The notes beneath the pieces were generated by a model. The model did not search any database. It had not been told where the DNA came from and saw nothing but the letters and a program-made list of their open reading frames with translations. This document shows positions 50,204-59,597 of a stretch of 64,000 bases of DNA, piece after piece. Every line of letters begins with the position of its first letter. The stretch's first letter is position 1. The stretch lies in contig NZ_JAYKZZ010000006.1 of assembly GCF_035818675.1 (NCBI RefSeq), forward strand, positions 1 to 64,000, given 5' to 3'. The translations under genes and the position numbers were made by a program. The stretch is from Parapedobacter flavus (GTDB lineage Bacteria > Bacteroidota > Bacteroidia > Sphingobacteriales > Sphingobacteriaceae).

Positions 50204-50398
50204 ATGTTTTCTGCCAGAGGAAATGTTATTATAGAAGATCACCGCCGCAATATTCGGTTTGTCAATGATTTTGACATGATGGCGATGAAGCGATTTTAAA
50301 TTATCGAAAACGAGGATACCGAAACGATCCGCGGTTGGCGGGCGCGATTTACAAAGAAATGGCATCCGGAGGAATTTTCTGTTGTCAGCTATAGGTGA
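50204..50398 (+). pseudogene. Remnant of a WxcM/FdtA-type sugar ketoisomerase-like gene
   Basis: The frame reads GNVIIEDHRRNIRFVNDFDM, MAMKRF, stop, then IIENEDTETIRGWRARF. This matches the opening of cupin-like sugar isomerases of the WxcM/FdtA kind, in which Tyr normally stands where the TAA is. The rest of the gene is missing. The remaining gap to 51158 holds two repeats and no gene. Confidence 0.6.
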
Positions 50399-50430
50399 CG
50401 CGCACGTATTGTCATGCCGAACAATACGGC
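50379..50430 (+). repeat. Short repeat with hairpin, copy 1
   Basis: The segment TGTTGTCAGC...GACGCGCACG...GTCATGCCGAACAATACGGC is shared with 52333-52383. In this copy CGTATTGT pairs with ACAATACG around CATGCCGA; in the other copy the left arm is altered. No function is known. Confidence 0.6.
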
Positions 50431-50788
50431 GTATAGGCGTATGTGGAACACGTGGGAGAGCGGCCTCAATGCGGAAAGCTGGCAACAATATTGGTGTAGC
50501 AAAATGAGCTGCAATATCGTCTATATCCATAAACACCTGAGTATGCAAAGATCGCTACTTTTTTTGATTGTCATTTCGGCGGTTACCGCAGTAACCTGCA
50601 AGAAGTGTAATCTCCCCTAAAATTAGCTATGATTATTCATGAAGACTATTTAACCCAACGTGTAATAGGTGCCTTTGCCTGTGCCATGCTTAGCCAAGTG
50701 ACGGCCCTGCACGAGATTTTCCAAATGTCTGCCCCGGCAAGCACCTGCCGACAGGGAGGATGACCATAAAGGAATCGGAAGAGAAAAA

Positions 50789-50951
50789 GAAAGGCCCCGA
50801 AACGGGGAGGATCGGGGCCTTCAAACTAACCAATTATAAACCTAAATTATGAACTTGTATAACGCATGTGGGCACCGTTTTGTTGCAATTAATTTGTTAA
50901 AAGTTGTAAAATAGACAATGCCGTGACGAAGGTGGCTAAAAAGAGAAACCC
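50789..50951 (+). repeat. Modular intergenic repeat, locus 4 (modules A, B and start of C)
   Basis: A (GGCCCCG/CGGGGCC hairpin with AACTAACCAATTATAAACCT tail), then TATAACGCATG, B (TTTTGTTGCAATTAATTTG) and the first bases of C (AAGAGAAACCC), where similarity stops. It lies between the isomerase remnant and the serine hydrolase gene. Confidence 0.75.
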
Positions 50952-51158
50952 AGATTTCCGCATCGTGGGGTTCAGACCATATCAACCGCTATGGCAAACC
51001 GGGAGGGCAAGCAGCAGGAACCCCCCGTGATGATTACATAATAAAGGCTCGTAAGGTCTACGTTAACCCAACCCCCCATTTCGTTAAAAGCAATAATTGG
51101 GGGTGCATGCAATTGCGCAGCTTTGCAGCATGTATTACCTCAATTAAATTTAACGAGA

Positions 51159-52304
51159 ATGAAAACAACGATCAAAACAGCCACCATTGCGCTGGCACTT
51201 ATCGGAGTCCTCGCTTCCGGTTGCGAAAAAAGCTTGGATATTGTTAACACCGGGTTTGACGCCGAATTATTTCGTGAAAACCTAAAAGCCGCAACCGACG
51301 GTAAGACGGTCGGCTACTCTTTTGCGATCTCCCAGAATGGAAAAGTCGTTAAATATGATGCGGGTGGCATAGCCCGTACCCAAAAAGACGGCGAAGTGGG
51401 CTACGACTTCCTTACCCGCCAGGGCACCGGCAGCACTTCGAAAACGGTCACCGCCTTCGCTGTCTTGCAGGCGCTGGAGGCGAAAGGCAAGGATGAGACA
51501 GCATTGCTTGTTGATCTGTTACCCGAATGGTGGAACATCCCGGAGGAGAATTATGCGCTGAACGTGGCCATGTTGCTGCAGCACTATGCTGGCCTGACCA
51601 AATATGGAACGGATTATCAATCACATCGGACCAGCATGCAAACGCCCACAACCGGGTTTGGCAAGGCGTTTTACAAGTACAACAACAACAACTACTCTAT
51701 GTGCCGTGTGCTGCTGTATTGCATCGTCAACGGAACGCAGGGATTGAAAGGCCTTACCGATGTTGCGGCGAACGAGCTGGTATCGCAATTCTATCGCAGC
51801 TACGTGCGTGAAAACATCTTCAAGAAGGCAGGGATATCCACCTGGTCTACTATTGACGTTGGCCCCTGGAACGAGACGGGAACTATCGATCCCCAGAGCG
51901 GCGACAGAAGGATAACGCTCTACTATAATTTTCAGGAACCGGACCTCGCCGGCGTAACGACCTGGACCACCTACTTGGAGGCCGGCCCCGGCGGCTGGTA
52001 TATGAACAGCCCCGAGATGGCGGCTGTTTTGGCGGCGGGTGAACAAAACAAATTGGTAAGCGAAGCCATGATGAAAAAGATGAAAAAGGACCTTATGGGT
52101 TTTGATAAGAAACTTGCTGGCGAGCATGGCGACTATTATTATAAAAACGGCGTATGGGCCGACAATAAAAGCCGAGGAGTCTATACGGTGGTTATGCACT
52201 TTCCAAACAACGTACAGGTCGCCTGGCACAGCAACGCCCGTAAAACCCTGTTAGGGTCGCCTGAACCATTGATCCAAAAGGCGTATGATAAATCATGGCG
52301 TTAG
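51159..52304 (+). CDS. Serine hydrolase of the beta-lactamase/penicillin-binding fold
   Basis: A 381-residue lipoprotein from MKTTIKTATIALALIGVLAS with lipobox C22. The S-x-x-K motif is S92-T-S-K95 in GTGSTSKTVTAFAV. A tyrosine motif (NNNNYSMCR) follows where class C enzymes have Y-x-N, with the last residue changed. Residues before the SxxK match the family lead-in (VGYSFAISQNGKVVKYDAGG). It may hydrolyse esters or peptides; beta-lactam hydrolysis cannot be inferred. The longer start at 51123 would bury the signal peptide. Confidence 0.8.
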   Translation: MKTTIKTATIALALIGVLASGCEKSLDIVNTGFDAELFRENLKAATDGKTVGYSFAISQNGKVVKYDAGGIARTQKDGEVGYDFLTRQGTGSTSKTVTAFAVLQALEAKGKDETALLVDLLPEWWNIPEENYALNVAMLLQHYAGLTKYGTDYQSHRTSMQTPTTGFGKAFYKYNNNNYSMCRVLLYCIVNGTQGLKGLTDVAANELVSQFYRSYVRENIFKKAGISTWSTIDVGPWNETGTIDPQSGDRRITLYYNFQEPDLAGVTTWTTYLEAGPGGWYMNSPEMAAVLAAGEQNKLVSEAMMKKMKKDLMGFDKKLAGEHGDYYYKNGVWADNKSRGVYTVVMHFPNNVQVAWHSNARKTLLGSPEPLIQKAYDKSWR

Positions 52305-52332
52305 CCACGTAAGGTATGCGTCAGTAAACTGC

Positions 52333-52383
52333 TGTTGTCAGCAACAGGCGACGCGCACGAATGGTCATGCCGAACAATACGGC
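52333..52383 (+). repeat. Short repeat, copy 2
   Basis: This matches 50379-50430 (shared GACGCGCACG and GTCATGCCGAACAATACGGC). It sits between the converging serine hydrolase and sulfatase genes. A small extra hairpin, CTGTTG/CAACAG, opens this copy. Confidence 0.6.
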
Positions 52384-52430
52384 CTTCCAGCGTGAGCACC
52401 CGGCAATGCGGGGAAAGAAACCGCTACAGA

Positions 52431-53903
52431 TCATTTCCTGTCGGGGTGTTTCCCCCATTGCCTTCTTTTTGCCGGGTCGAACGCGGGGTTGTTTACCGGC
52501 AGCTCGGCCCCTACGGCAAGACGCCATTCGTGCAGCAACGACCTCAACTCGGCGGCTTTTCCTTTCCGCTTTTCCGCCAGGTTGCGGGTTTCTCCGATAT
52601 CCTTTTTCAGGTTATATAATTCGACGCTGTTGTTTTCATACCACTCGATGAGCTTCCAATCGCCTTTTCTCACCGCCGAAGCAGGAGCGCTGTGGTGATA
52701 AACGGGGTAATGCCAGAAGAGCGGTCGGTCGGCCGGTTTCTTGCCGGTCAACAGGGTATGCGTTAGGCTTATCCCATCCGTTACCTGTTTGGCAGGCAGC
52801 GGCGTGCCCGCTACGTCTCCGAGCGTGGCGTACAAGTCTGGAGACGTAACCATGGCTTCGGATTTCGTGCCGGGTCGCACTTTTTTAGGCCACGAAATAA
52901 TCAGTGGCACCCGTATCCCCCCTTCATATAACGAACCTTTCTCATCGCGTAGGGGTGCGTTGGAAGAGGCCACGTATTGTAGACTATCGCCATCATAGAA
53001 GTGTTCTACAGCCTTATCGATCAGTGGGATTTCGTCGAAGCGGCGGTGTAGGCCCCCGTTGTCGGAGTAGAATATAATCATCGTATTATCCGAGATGCCG
53101 AGAGAATCGAGGGTGTTCATCACCCTCCCTACGCTATTATCGAGGTGTGTAATCATCGCCGCATACACCGCGTTGCTGGGATAGCCATCGGCCGGAGCCT
53201 TCCCAAGGTATTTTTTGATGAGCGCCGTGTCCGCATTTAGCTGCACATGAACGTCATAATGCCCCAGGAAGAGAAAAAACGGGTTGTCGCTATTCCGTCG
53301 TATGAAGTCGACGCCCATATCCGTGATGATATCGGAGAAGCGCCCTTGGGGAGGTGGTGTGATGGCCGGCGTGAATTTAGGGTTATAGAAACCGCCATCG
53401 GCGCAGTAGGCTTCTTCAAACCCTTGATCGAGCGGATGGTGCCCTTTCTGGAATCCGAGATGCCACTTTCCGAAATAGCCGTTCGTATAGCCTGCCGCTT
53501 CCATCATTTCGCCTATGGTGGTAACCGCTGCAGGGAGAAACTGCGTTTTGTTCTTGGGGACGATGACCTTTTCATATGGGCGCCAATGGCCGGGTATAAA
53601 GTCGATAACCCCCACGCGGGCCGGATATTGGCCAGACATAATGCTTGCTCTGGTGGGCGAGCATACAGGGGCGGCGGCATAGGCATTGCTAAATGTCATG
53701 CCCCGTTTGGCCAATCGGTTGAGGTTGGGCGCTTCATTGAAGGTGTTCCCATACATCGGAAGGTCCGCCCAGCCCAGATCGTCGGCCAGTATAACAATCA
53801 CGTTGGGCTTTTGGCCATACGTGGGCATGCACCCTATGGCCAACAGCATGGCGCACATCGCAGCTGTTATGCTATTGTGTAACATCGTTTTCGCGTATCT
53901 CAT
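52431..53903 (-). CDS. Formylglycine-dependent sulfatase (S1 family)
   Basis: A protein of about 490 residues from MRYAKTMLHNSITAAMCAML; a Met at 53918 is the alternative. Signal segment with possible lipobox C25. Catalytic motif C81-S-P-T-R85 (C-x-P-x-R, Cys converted to formylglycine by a maturase), metal-site NVIVILADDLGWADLPMYGN near the N-terminus and IIFYSDNGGLHRRF later. It removes sulphate from a glycan or small molecule. No SusC/D pair or maturase gene is beside it. Confidence 0.92.
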   Translation of the reverse strand: MRYAKTMLHNSITAAMCAMLLAIGCMPTYGQKPNVIVILADDLGWADLPMYGNTFNEAPNLNRLAKRGMTFSNAYAAAPVCSPTRASIMSGQYPARVGVIDFIPGHWRPYEKVIVPKNKTQFLPAAVTTIGEMMEAAGYTNGYFGKWHLGFQKGHHPLDQGFEEAYCADGGFYNPKFTPAITPPPQGRFSDIITDMGVDFIRRNSDNPFFLFLGHYDVHVQLNADTALIKKYLGKAPADGYPSNAVYAAMITHLDNSVGRVMNTLDSLGISDNTMIIFYSDNGGLHRRFDEIPLIDKAVEHFYDGDSLQYVASSNAPLRDEKGSLYEGGIRVPLIISWPKKVRPGTKSEAMVTSPDLYATLGDVAGTPLPAKQVTDGISLTHTLLTGKKPADRPLFWHYPVYHHSAPASAVRKGDWKLIEWYENNSVELYNLKKDIGETRNLAEKRKGKAAELRSLLHEWRLAVGAELPVNNPAFDPAKRRQWGKHPDRK

Positions 53904-54157
53904 TTTATGCAAAGCCAACCTTCATCCTCTGCTTTAAAAATTGGGTCTGTGCAAATTATAAAAATCTATTAAACTAACCTGAAGATTCGGGAAAAACTGG
54001 CCGAGAATCCAACACCGGCTTCTATATTCGTACGCTATCGATTTAAATAACATACTCCCGTTGGCTAACCGATTCCGCCGTTGGTGAAATACCTACCACT
54101 GGGTATTTGTTGCCAACCAGAAAGCGCCTAAACTTGTCGTAGATACTAAAATAAGAT

Positions 54158-56248
54158 GTGATGATCGTCTCGAATACCTTTCGCCCAAGCGCCATTGCTG
54201 TCCTGCTGCTCCTTATTTTGCATATGTGTTCATGCAAAAAAGAGCCTAATAATTCGCCCGAACCGACTGTGCCCGTAGACCCACCCGTACAAGTTGTTCC
54301 CGATACGGATGGTCCACAGGCCGGTTTCATTAGCATTCCGTACACCAGCCAGTTGGATAGTTCATCTTACCACGCCACGTTGGGTGAGATGGAAGTCAAC
54401 GTGCTCAATAGCGGTGATACGGCATTGCTACTGGCCATGCCGGCAGGCATCGACACCGGCATTGTCACCTTACACATCCCGGGTCTCGGGCAGTTCGAGT
54501 ATCACATCCGTGTCCAAGCGGCACCGCCGGTACCCGATGTAGATGCTGCCTACGTGGCCATCGCCGATCACATCGGGTCGGTCGCAGCCCGAATCGGCCA
54601 ACTGGGCGCGGATATATCCCCTGTGGGCTATGGAGCCTTCCGTACTTACCAGGAGGGATTATCCGTGGCGGAAAAGACCCAGGTTGTCCGTTATTTCCGT
54701 GCCGTGCAGCAGTTACAGTCCAGCGACGCCGCTGCGTACTTGCCCGGCCGGCGGCCCGGACCCTACAAATGGGCGGGTGCCGGCGATATTCCCCACGCGG
54801 CGGCCATGGCGGCATCCCAACCGGCAAGCCAGCTGACTACCAGTTACGCTACGGCTTGTTTTGAATTTGACCATTATGCCTTCTATGCCCTGTTAGCTCC
54901 CCCCGAGTCGCCAGAGAAACTATTTATTACCTATGCTTCCGTACTATATGGGCAACTTGTTTCGTACTACTTCGGCGAGCTATTGCAGCGTACGCCAATC
55001 ATCGACGAGGTCTTTTTTTCGCCTGCCCCGATGAATTTGCCTGACAATCCCGGGCCACGGCCCGACGCCTATCCTGTTTTCCGGGCTGGCGTCCCGTTCC
55101 CCATTTATGCCTCGTTGGCACGGCGCCCGGTTTCACTAGCCGATCGCCCGCGAGGCGGTGGAGCGCCCGTGGCGCCATTGATGCATCTGCTCTTTGAGGG
55201 CTATGACCTCACGGCTACCGGAGTAGCCAATGTCAATGCGTCTTTGGCACAGCTCACCACGTTCTCCGTTTCGGAGGATGTGCCACCGTTGGAGCATGTG
55301 CCATTGCCCGCGGAGGCTCCCGATTCGGCCTACCTATGGGAGCCCTTGCCTGAGCACTTAGTGGCCGAAAACCTCCACTTACAAGACACGCTGGGCCGTT
55401 TCAAACTGAACGATAAGATGGCGCTACCGGGCATGGCCGAGTTGGCCGTGGGTTATACCGGGGAGTTCCGGGCGGCCTACCGCGAAGTGTACAAGACGGC
55501 GCTGCGCTTCGAGTTTACCGATGAATTCAATATCCTTGATTACCAATTGCCGCTACGGATACAGGCGCCCGATCCGGAATCCATCACGATAACGACCGTT
55601 GGGGGTACACCGCCACGGTTTACGCTGCCCTTTGGCCGTATGGAATTCCAGCTGGAGGCAACCGTGCACCCCGCGGAGGCACCCCAGGAGGTTGCCTGGA
55701 GCGTCACATCGGGCGCTAAACTTGCCACCGTGGCTCAGGACGGGATGGTGTACTCAACTTTTCCGGGCACAAAAGATACCACCGGATATGGATACAGCAC
55801 GCTGCGTGCACGTTTTATCGAAGACGCCGATGTGTATGCCGATTTCGAGGTGAAGACGACCAGCTACAAAATCAAACATATATCGGGTGCGGGGCAATCG
55901 TTCCTCGGCGGTATCCCGTATCCCATACAAGTGAGCGTACAAGATCGGCTCGATGGCTCCTGCCTAACCAACCCCATTGCTCCGCGCAGGGATAATGTGG
56001 AGGAGAAACTACAGCTTAAGGGTTTCGCGGTAAACGCACATTTCCCCAATGGCAATGATTTTTTGTACATTATATATGGCGACGACCCGCGTATCGAGCA
56101 GGCTTGCGCGGTTTCCCTCGACCTCACTGTTCCCCGTAGGGGGGTAGACCCCTACGAACTTCCGGTTTGGGTGTACCTTTACCAGGATGAGCACATCATC
56201 GACCGGGTGGCAATTTACGTACATATCGCGGATTACAAACCGCAATGA
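54158..56248 (+). CDS. Large lipoprotein of unknown function
   Basis: A 696-residue lipoprotein (lipobox near C26, HMCSC) followed by a Pro-rich linker (EPNNSPEPTVPVDPP). It has a beta-rich part to about 130, a helical middle (about 130-400) and Ig-like strands near the end (EVAWSVTSGAKLATVAQDGM, a BIG2-like run, about 480-570). No catalytic motif was seen. It stands alone between the sulfatase and the ORF6N remnant and is probably displayed on the outer membrane. Confidence 0.65.
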   Translation: MMIVSNTFRPSAIAVLLLLILHMCSCKKEPNNSPEPTVPVDPPVQVVPDTDGPQAGFISIPYTSQLDSSSYHATLGEMEVNVLNSGDTALLLAMPAGIDTGIVTLHIPGLGQFEYHIRVQAAPPVPDVDAAYVAIADHIGSVAARIGQLGADISPVGYGAFRTYQEGLSVAEKTQVVRYFRAVQQLQSSDAAAYLPGRRPGPYKWAGAGDIPHAAAMAASQPASQLTTSYATACFEFDHYAFYALLAPPESPEKLFITYASVLYGQLVSYYFGELLQRTPIIDEVFFSPAPMNLPDNPGPRPDAYPVFRAGVPFPIYASLARRPVSLADRPRGGGAPVAPLMHLLFEGYDLTATGVANVNASLAQLTTFSVSEDVPPLEHVPLPAEAPDSAYLWEPLPEHLVAENLHLQDTLGRFKLNDKMALPGMAELAVGYTGEFRAAYREVYKTALRFEFTDEFNILDYQLPLRIQAPDPESITITTVGGTPPRFTLPFGRMEFQLEATVHPAEAPQEVAWSVTSGAKLATVAQDGMVYSTFPGTKDTTGYGYSTLRARFIEDADVYADFEVKTTSYKIKHISGAGQSFLGGIPYPIQVSVQDRLDGSCLTNPIAPRRDNVEEKLQLKGFAVNAHFPNGNDFLYIIYGDDPRIEQACAVSLDLTVPRRGVDPYELPVWVYLYQDEHIIDRVAIYVHIADYKPQ

Positions 56249-56385
56249 CGGGCCGCGTTGGTGCCGTGGCCAATGTCCCAGTCATCGGGTGCGAGCAAGT
56301 CTTTGATTGTCCAATCGAGGGCAATGGATAGATTTTGGATTTATAGCCAGAAAAGCTAACTTTGAAAATATAAGGCGTCAAAGCT

Positions 56386-56499
56386 ATGGAATTGATTATT
56401 GATATAGACAACATCAAGGAAGTCAAAAAGAAAAAGTGGCTTTTGAGTACGTTGAACATCACCGCAACTGACCTAAAAGCCGAAATCAAGAAATGGTAA
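56386..56499 (+). CDS. Possible 37-residue protein before the ORF6N remnant
   Basis: The frame MELIIDIDNIKEVKKKKWLL ending LKAEIKKW is short but has protein-like composition. It is preceded by TTTGAAAATATAAGG. It may be a real small protein or the remains of a longer one. Its stop lies 22 bases before the palindrome in front of the ORF6N gene. Confidence 0.3.
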   Translation: MELIIDIDNIKEVKKKKWLLSTLNITATDLKAEIKKW

Positions 56500-56520
56500 C
56501 CGTTTGGAGTAAGCGTAAAC

Positions 56521-56545
56521 TTGATATCACAATTTGTGATATCAA
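56521..56545. promoter_or_regulatory. Perfect 25-bp palindrome before the ORF6N gene
   Basis: TTGATATCACAA and TTGTGATATCAA form a 12-bp inverted repeat around a single T, ending 16 bases before the ATG at 56562. The place and symmetry suit an operator for a dimeric regulator, possibly the ORF6N-type protein itself. Confidence 0.5.
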
Positions 56546-56561
56546 ACTAAAAGACCAGCCT

Positions 56562-56699
56562 ATGCCGGAAAACCAAACCGACGCTGTTAAAACCTTGATG
56601 ATTGCTGATGAAGTGGTCATCAACAAAATTCATTTCATCAGGGAACAAAAGGTAATACTCGACAGCGATTTGGCAGAGCGCTTCCGGCGTTTGCCGTAG
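56562..56699 (+). pseudogene. Truncated ORF6N-domain gene
   Basis: MPENQTDAVKTLMIADEVVI then NKIHFIREQKVILDSDLAE is the opening of an ORF6N (KilA-N-like) DNA-binding protein. After this the reading departs from the family (RFRRLP, stop) and the usual body of more than 100 residues is missing. The break probably marks a deletion. Confidence 0.7.
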
Positions 56700-56751
56700 T
56701 CCTTCCGAAACGTGTGTTTCCGAAACCCCTGTTTCTATTATGCGAACTTAC

Positions 56752-58089
56752 CTAAAATGGATCGGTCGCCCGTGCAGACAGGTTGAGCAATTTCTCGGTG
56801 TAATCGACCATAAACAATGGAATGTTCAACATGCCGTTGTTTATTTCCAGGTTCCTTAGCGAATATCGGAGTCGTACTGGAGGGTTATAATGCTGGTTAT
56901 AAATGGTCAGACTGCGGCTCTTTACGTTTTCTTCTGCCTTGACTTCAACGGGTATAATGTCATTTTTTACCTGCAACAGAAAATCGACTTCCGCCTGATT
57001 CCCCGACGTCCAATATCGTGGTGTGCCTTCAAAACACGCTACAAGATGCTGTAAGACGAAATTTTCAGTCAGCGCTCCTTTGAATTCAGTAAATAAACGG
57101 TCGCCCTCCTTTACAGCAATTGGATCTAACAAGGAGAGACGGCGTAGCAGCCCAACATCCAGGAGGTATGTTTTAAAAGCAGACAAATCGTCGTAAGCCG
57201 ATAAGGGCAGACCAGGTTTGTTGTTCCGAAATACGCGGTGGATAAGTCCAGCGTGCGAAAGCCAGAGCAATGCATCCTCATAGTCCCTTGCCCTCGCTCC
57301 TTCACGTACCGTTTGATACAGGAACTTCTTATTATCACGGGCCAATTGCGATGGGATGGAAGACCAGATATATTGGATTTTCGGTATATCTTTGTTGTCT
57401 GCGTGTTTCGAAAAATCAAGCACGTAGGCATTCAATATATCCTGCAAGACCTGCTGTGTGGCCTGTACATCTCCCGTTGCTACCAAAGTAGCCACCGCTT
57501 CGGGCATGCCGCCGGAAATAAAATAGGTTTTAAGCTTATCTACTAGCGGATTAAAGAAAATATCGGGCAGTGGCTCCAATTTATCGATACCATGTAGATA
57601 ATCGAATAGCTGGGGGCTATCTATGGAAAGGAATTCGGCAAAGCTGATGGGATTGACCGATAGGAAAGTCACCTTCCCAACAGGGAATGACTGCCCCCTT
57701 GACATCGCTACGCCCAATAGCGAGCCTGCACTTGCAACAGCGTATTCAGGGGCGTTTTCGCAAAAGTATTTAAGTGTATTTAATGCATCGTTGCATTCCT
57801 GTATTTCATCAAAAATCAACAACGTTTTTTGTGGGACGATGGTTCTTCCATGCACCAGGGAGAGGTTTTGTATAATACGCTGAACGTCTTTTGTATTATC
57901 GAAAAATTGTTTGAGCTCAGGTTGTTCCTCAAAGTTGAAATAGGCAACGTCCTCAAAATCCGTTTTGCCCAGTTGCTTTAGCAACCACGTTTTACCCACC
58001 TGCCGGGCGCCTTGCAATACCAGGGGCTTACGATTTGGATCGTTTTTCCATTTGGCCAGCTTTTGCTGGATGTTGCGTTGTATCTGCAT
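56752..58089 (-). CDS. AAA_14/DUF4143 ATPase, copy 2
   Basis: A 445-residue protein of the same family as 41685-42971. Walker A is GARQVGKTWL (about 27-36), Walker B LLIFDEIQEC (about 91-100), then CENAPEYAVASAGSLLGVAM; the DUF4143 end reads VDFLLQVKNDIIPVEVKAEE. The two copies differ clearly along their length, so this is not a recent duplication. It lacks the iterons found before copy 1. Function unknown. Confidence 0.87.
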   Translation of the reverse strand: MQIQRNIQQKLAKWKNDPNRKPLVLQGARQVGKTWLLKQLGKTDFEDVAYFNFEEQPELKQFFDNTKDVQRIIQNLSLVHGRTIVPQKTLLIFDEIQECNDALNTLKYFCENAPEYAVASAGSLLGVAMSRGQSFPVGKVTFLSVNPISFAEFLSIDSPQLFDYLHGIDKLEPLPDIFFNPLVDKLKTYFISGGMPEAVATLVATGDVQATQQVLQDILNAYVLDFSKHADNKDIPKIQYIWSSIPSQLARDNKKFLYQTVREGARARDYEDALLWLSHAGLIHRVFRNNKPGLPLSAYDDLSAFKTYLLDVGLLRRLSLLDPIAVKEGDRLFTEFKGALTENFVLQHLVACFEGTPRYWTSGNQAEVDFLLQVKNDIIPVEVKAEENVKSRSLTIYNQHYNPPVRLRYSLRNLEINNGMLNIPLFMVDYTEKLLNLSARATDPF

Positions 58090-58189
58090 GATATCGACCC
58101 TTTCACCTTATAAGTGCCAAAAATGTGATTTTTTTCACATAATTCATAGTTATTGCGTGATAATAGTTTGCAAAACATCGGATATGACA

Positions 58190-58250
58190 TCAATTCACAA
58201 TCTCGCCCTTATTTTCCGCCAGCTTCTCCCGGAATTGCTGGATAGCCTCC
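58190..58250 (-). pseudogene. Fragment of the arr gene end, second
   Basis: Matches the last 19 or so codons of arr (38421-38486), reading EAIQQFREKLAENKGEIVN on the minus strand, with a flank unrelated to arr. It lies in the gap 58090-58400. Confidence 0.7.
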
Positions 58251-58400
58251 TGTCCTAGCCTGCCCATGTATGATCCTGTTATCTACCAACGCTGGCGGAC
58301 CTATCCGGCCGCCGCCGCCGCAAGGCAACCCTCGCTGGTGCAGATGTTGCCGGCCTCCGTCTGACATAACCGATGCTTATCACCAACAAACACATACATT

Positions 58401-58994
58401 ATGAACCGATTTATCAACTATATCCGCCAGCGCGTTCCGTTCTCCGCGGAGGCGGAGGCCTTTCTGCTGCAGCATGGGCGCGTGCTGGCCTACGACCGCC
58501 TGAACCATTTTTTAACCCCCGAAACCCGGGCACCCTATTGGTGCGTGGTATTGGAGGGGATGGCCTATGGCTATACGCTAGACCGAGACGGCCAGCGCTA
58601 CATCCGTTGGTTTGCGCGGGAGATGCAGGGCTTTGCCGGGGTGCGGCACCTGTACACCCCCAAGCCGAGCTTGCATTACATCCAATTTGCGGAAGTATCG
58701 CGCATTTTGCGTATTCCGGCGTCGAAGATGCGCGAGGGGAAGGAGCTGTTTCCCGAGGTGAGCGAGCTGCTGCATGTGATGCACCAGCACGATAAGGATA
58801 GGCAGGATAAACTGGTGGAAGTGTCGCAACAGCCATCGGCCTATAAACGTTACACCACGTTTCTGGATACTTTTCCGGAACTGGCCAAACGGATGGCTCC
58901 GGAACAGGAGATGGATTTTATCAATATTGCGCGGCCTACGTATTACCGGGTGCTGAAGCGGTATCGGGAGGAGCGGCGGGAAAAGAAGAGTTAA
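58401..58994 (+). CDS. Crp/Fnr-like regulator
   Basis: A 197-residue protein from MNRFINYIRQRVPFSAEAEA with the layout of Bacteroidota Crp-family proteins: a beta-roll (about 20-110, YWCVVLEGMAYGYTLDRDGQ) and a C-terminal helical part (AYKRYTTFLDTFPELAKRMA; FINIARPTYYRVLKRYREER) that resembles a helix-turn-helix. Ligand-binding residues are not clear. It stands alone, and the target is unknown. Confidence 0.65.
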   Translation: MNRFINYIRQRVPFSAEAEAFLLQHGRVLAYDRLNHFLTPETRAPYWCVVLEGMAYGYTLDRDGQRYIRWFAREMQGFAGVRHLYTPKPSLHYIQFAEVSRILRIPASKMREGKELFPEVSELLHVMHQHDKDRQDKLVEVSQQPSAYKRYTTFLDTFPELAKRMAPEQEMDFINIARPTYYRVLKRYREERREKKS

Positions 58995-58998
58995 CGAA

Positions 58999-59385
58999 TC
59001 ACCAAATGACCTTTACGGGATACTTTGCGATATTCGGGTCAAGTGAAATAATCGGTATCGCCATATCAATTGCGGTGGCCGTTATAAGTCTATCGAAAGG
59101 ATCTTTATGGTGAAAGTCGAGGTTTTCAAGTTGAATCAGATTGGAAAGCTGAATAGGTACAACCGTTATATTACCTGTAATACATGCCTCGTACAAGTCA
59201 CTTAGTGAATAGGCCAGCACTAATTTGCCCAGCGCTTTTTTAATTGTAATCTCCCAAAAAGAAGCCATGCTGACTTGGAGGTCATTGGAAGGATCAAGAA
59301 TAATGGATTGTGCTTGTTTGGAAAGGCGGGGGCTATCATCATGGAGCCATAAAAGCGTATGCGTGTCCAATAGGTATTGCCCCAT
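58999..59385 (-). CDS. PIN-domain ribonuclease toxin (VapC-like)
   Basis: A 128-residue PIN protein. The acidic site is visible as D7 (LLDTHTLLWL), E45 (SFWEITIK), D95 (HHKDPFDRLI) and D116 (ISLDPN). It is intact and lies 2 bases behind its antitoxin gene. In such pairs the toxin cuts RNA unless bound by the antitoxin. Confidence 0.9.
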   Translation of the reverse strand: MGQYLLDTHTLLWLHDDSPRLSKQAQSIILDPSNDLQVSMASFWEITIKKALGKLVLAYSLSDLYEACITGNITVVPIQLSNLIQLENLDFHHKDPFDRLITATAIDMAIPIISLDPNIAKYPVKVIW

Positions 59386-59387
59386 GC

Positions 59388-59597
59388 TTACATATAGTCT
59401 TTAAAGTCTTCTAACGGCGCATCAAAATCATCCGCCATCTGCAACTTTCCTTTAAGGAGCCCAATTTTTCGTTGCGATCCTCTTTTTTCAATGGATGGAC
59501 GTTTCTTTCTTAGGATAAAATCAATGAAATCCTCCACCTCTTGCTGATAAGCAGGAGGTATTTTCTTTATTTTTTCCAGAAGTTGATTTTGTGCCAT
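59388..59597 (-). CDS. DUF2281 antitoxin
   Basis: A 69-residue protein; LLEKIKKIPPAYQQEVEDFI and DFILRKKRPS are the DUF2281 pattern, with an acidic C-terminus (DDFDAPLEDFKDYM) that should bind the toxin. It precedes the PIN gene in the usual order. Confidence 0.88.
   Translation of the reverse strand: MAQNQLLEKIKKIPPAYQQEVEDFIDFILRKKRPSIEKRGSQRKIGLLKGKLQMADDFDAPLEDFKDYM

Noticed and set aside
56684..56697. Similarity of the ORF6N break to the arr end region (TCCGGCGTTTGCCG)
   Set aside because: Fourteen bases in common are expected by chance in a 64-kb window.
58414..58836. Frames antisense or out of frame to the Crp-like gene at 58401
   Set aside because: The Crp-like frame has the family layout; the others are Pro/Ala/Arg-rich shadows.
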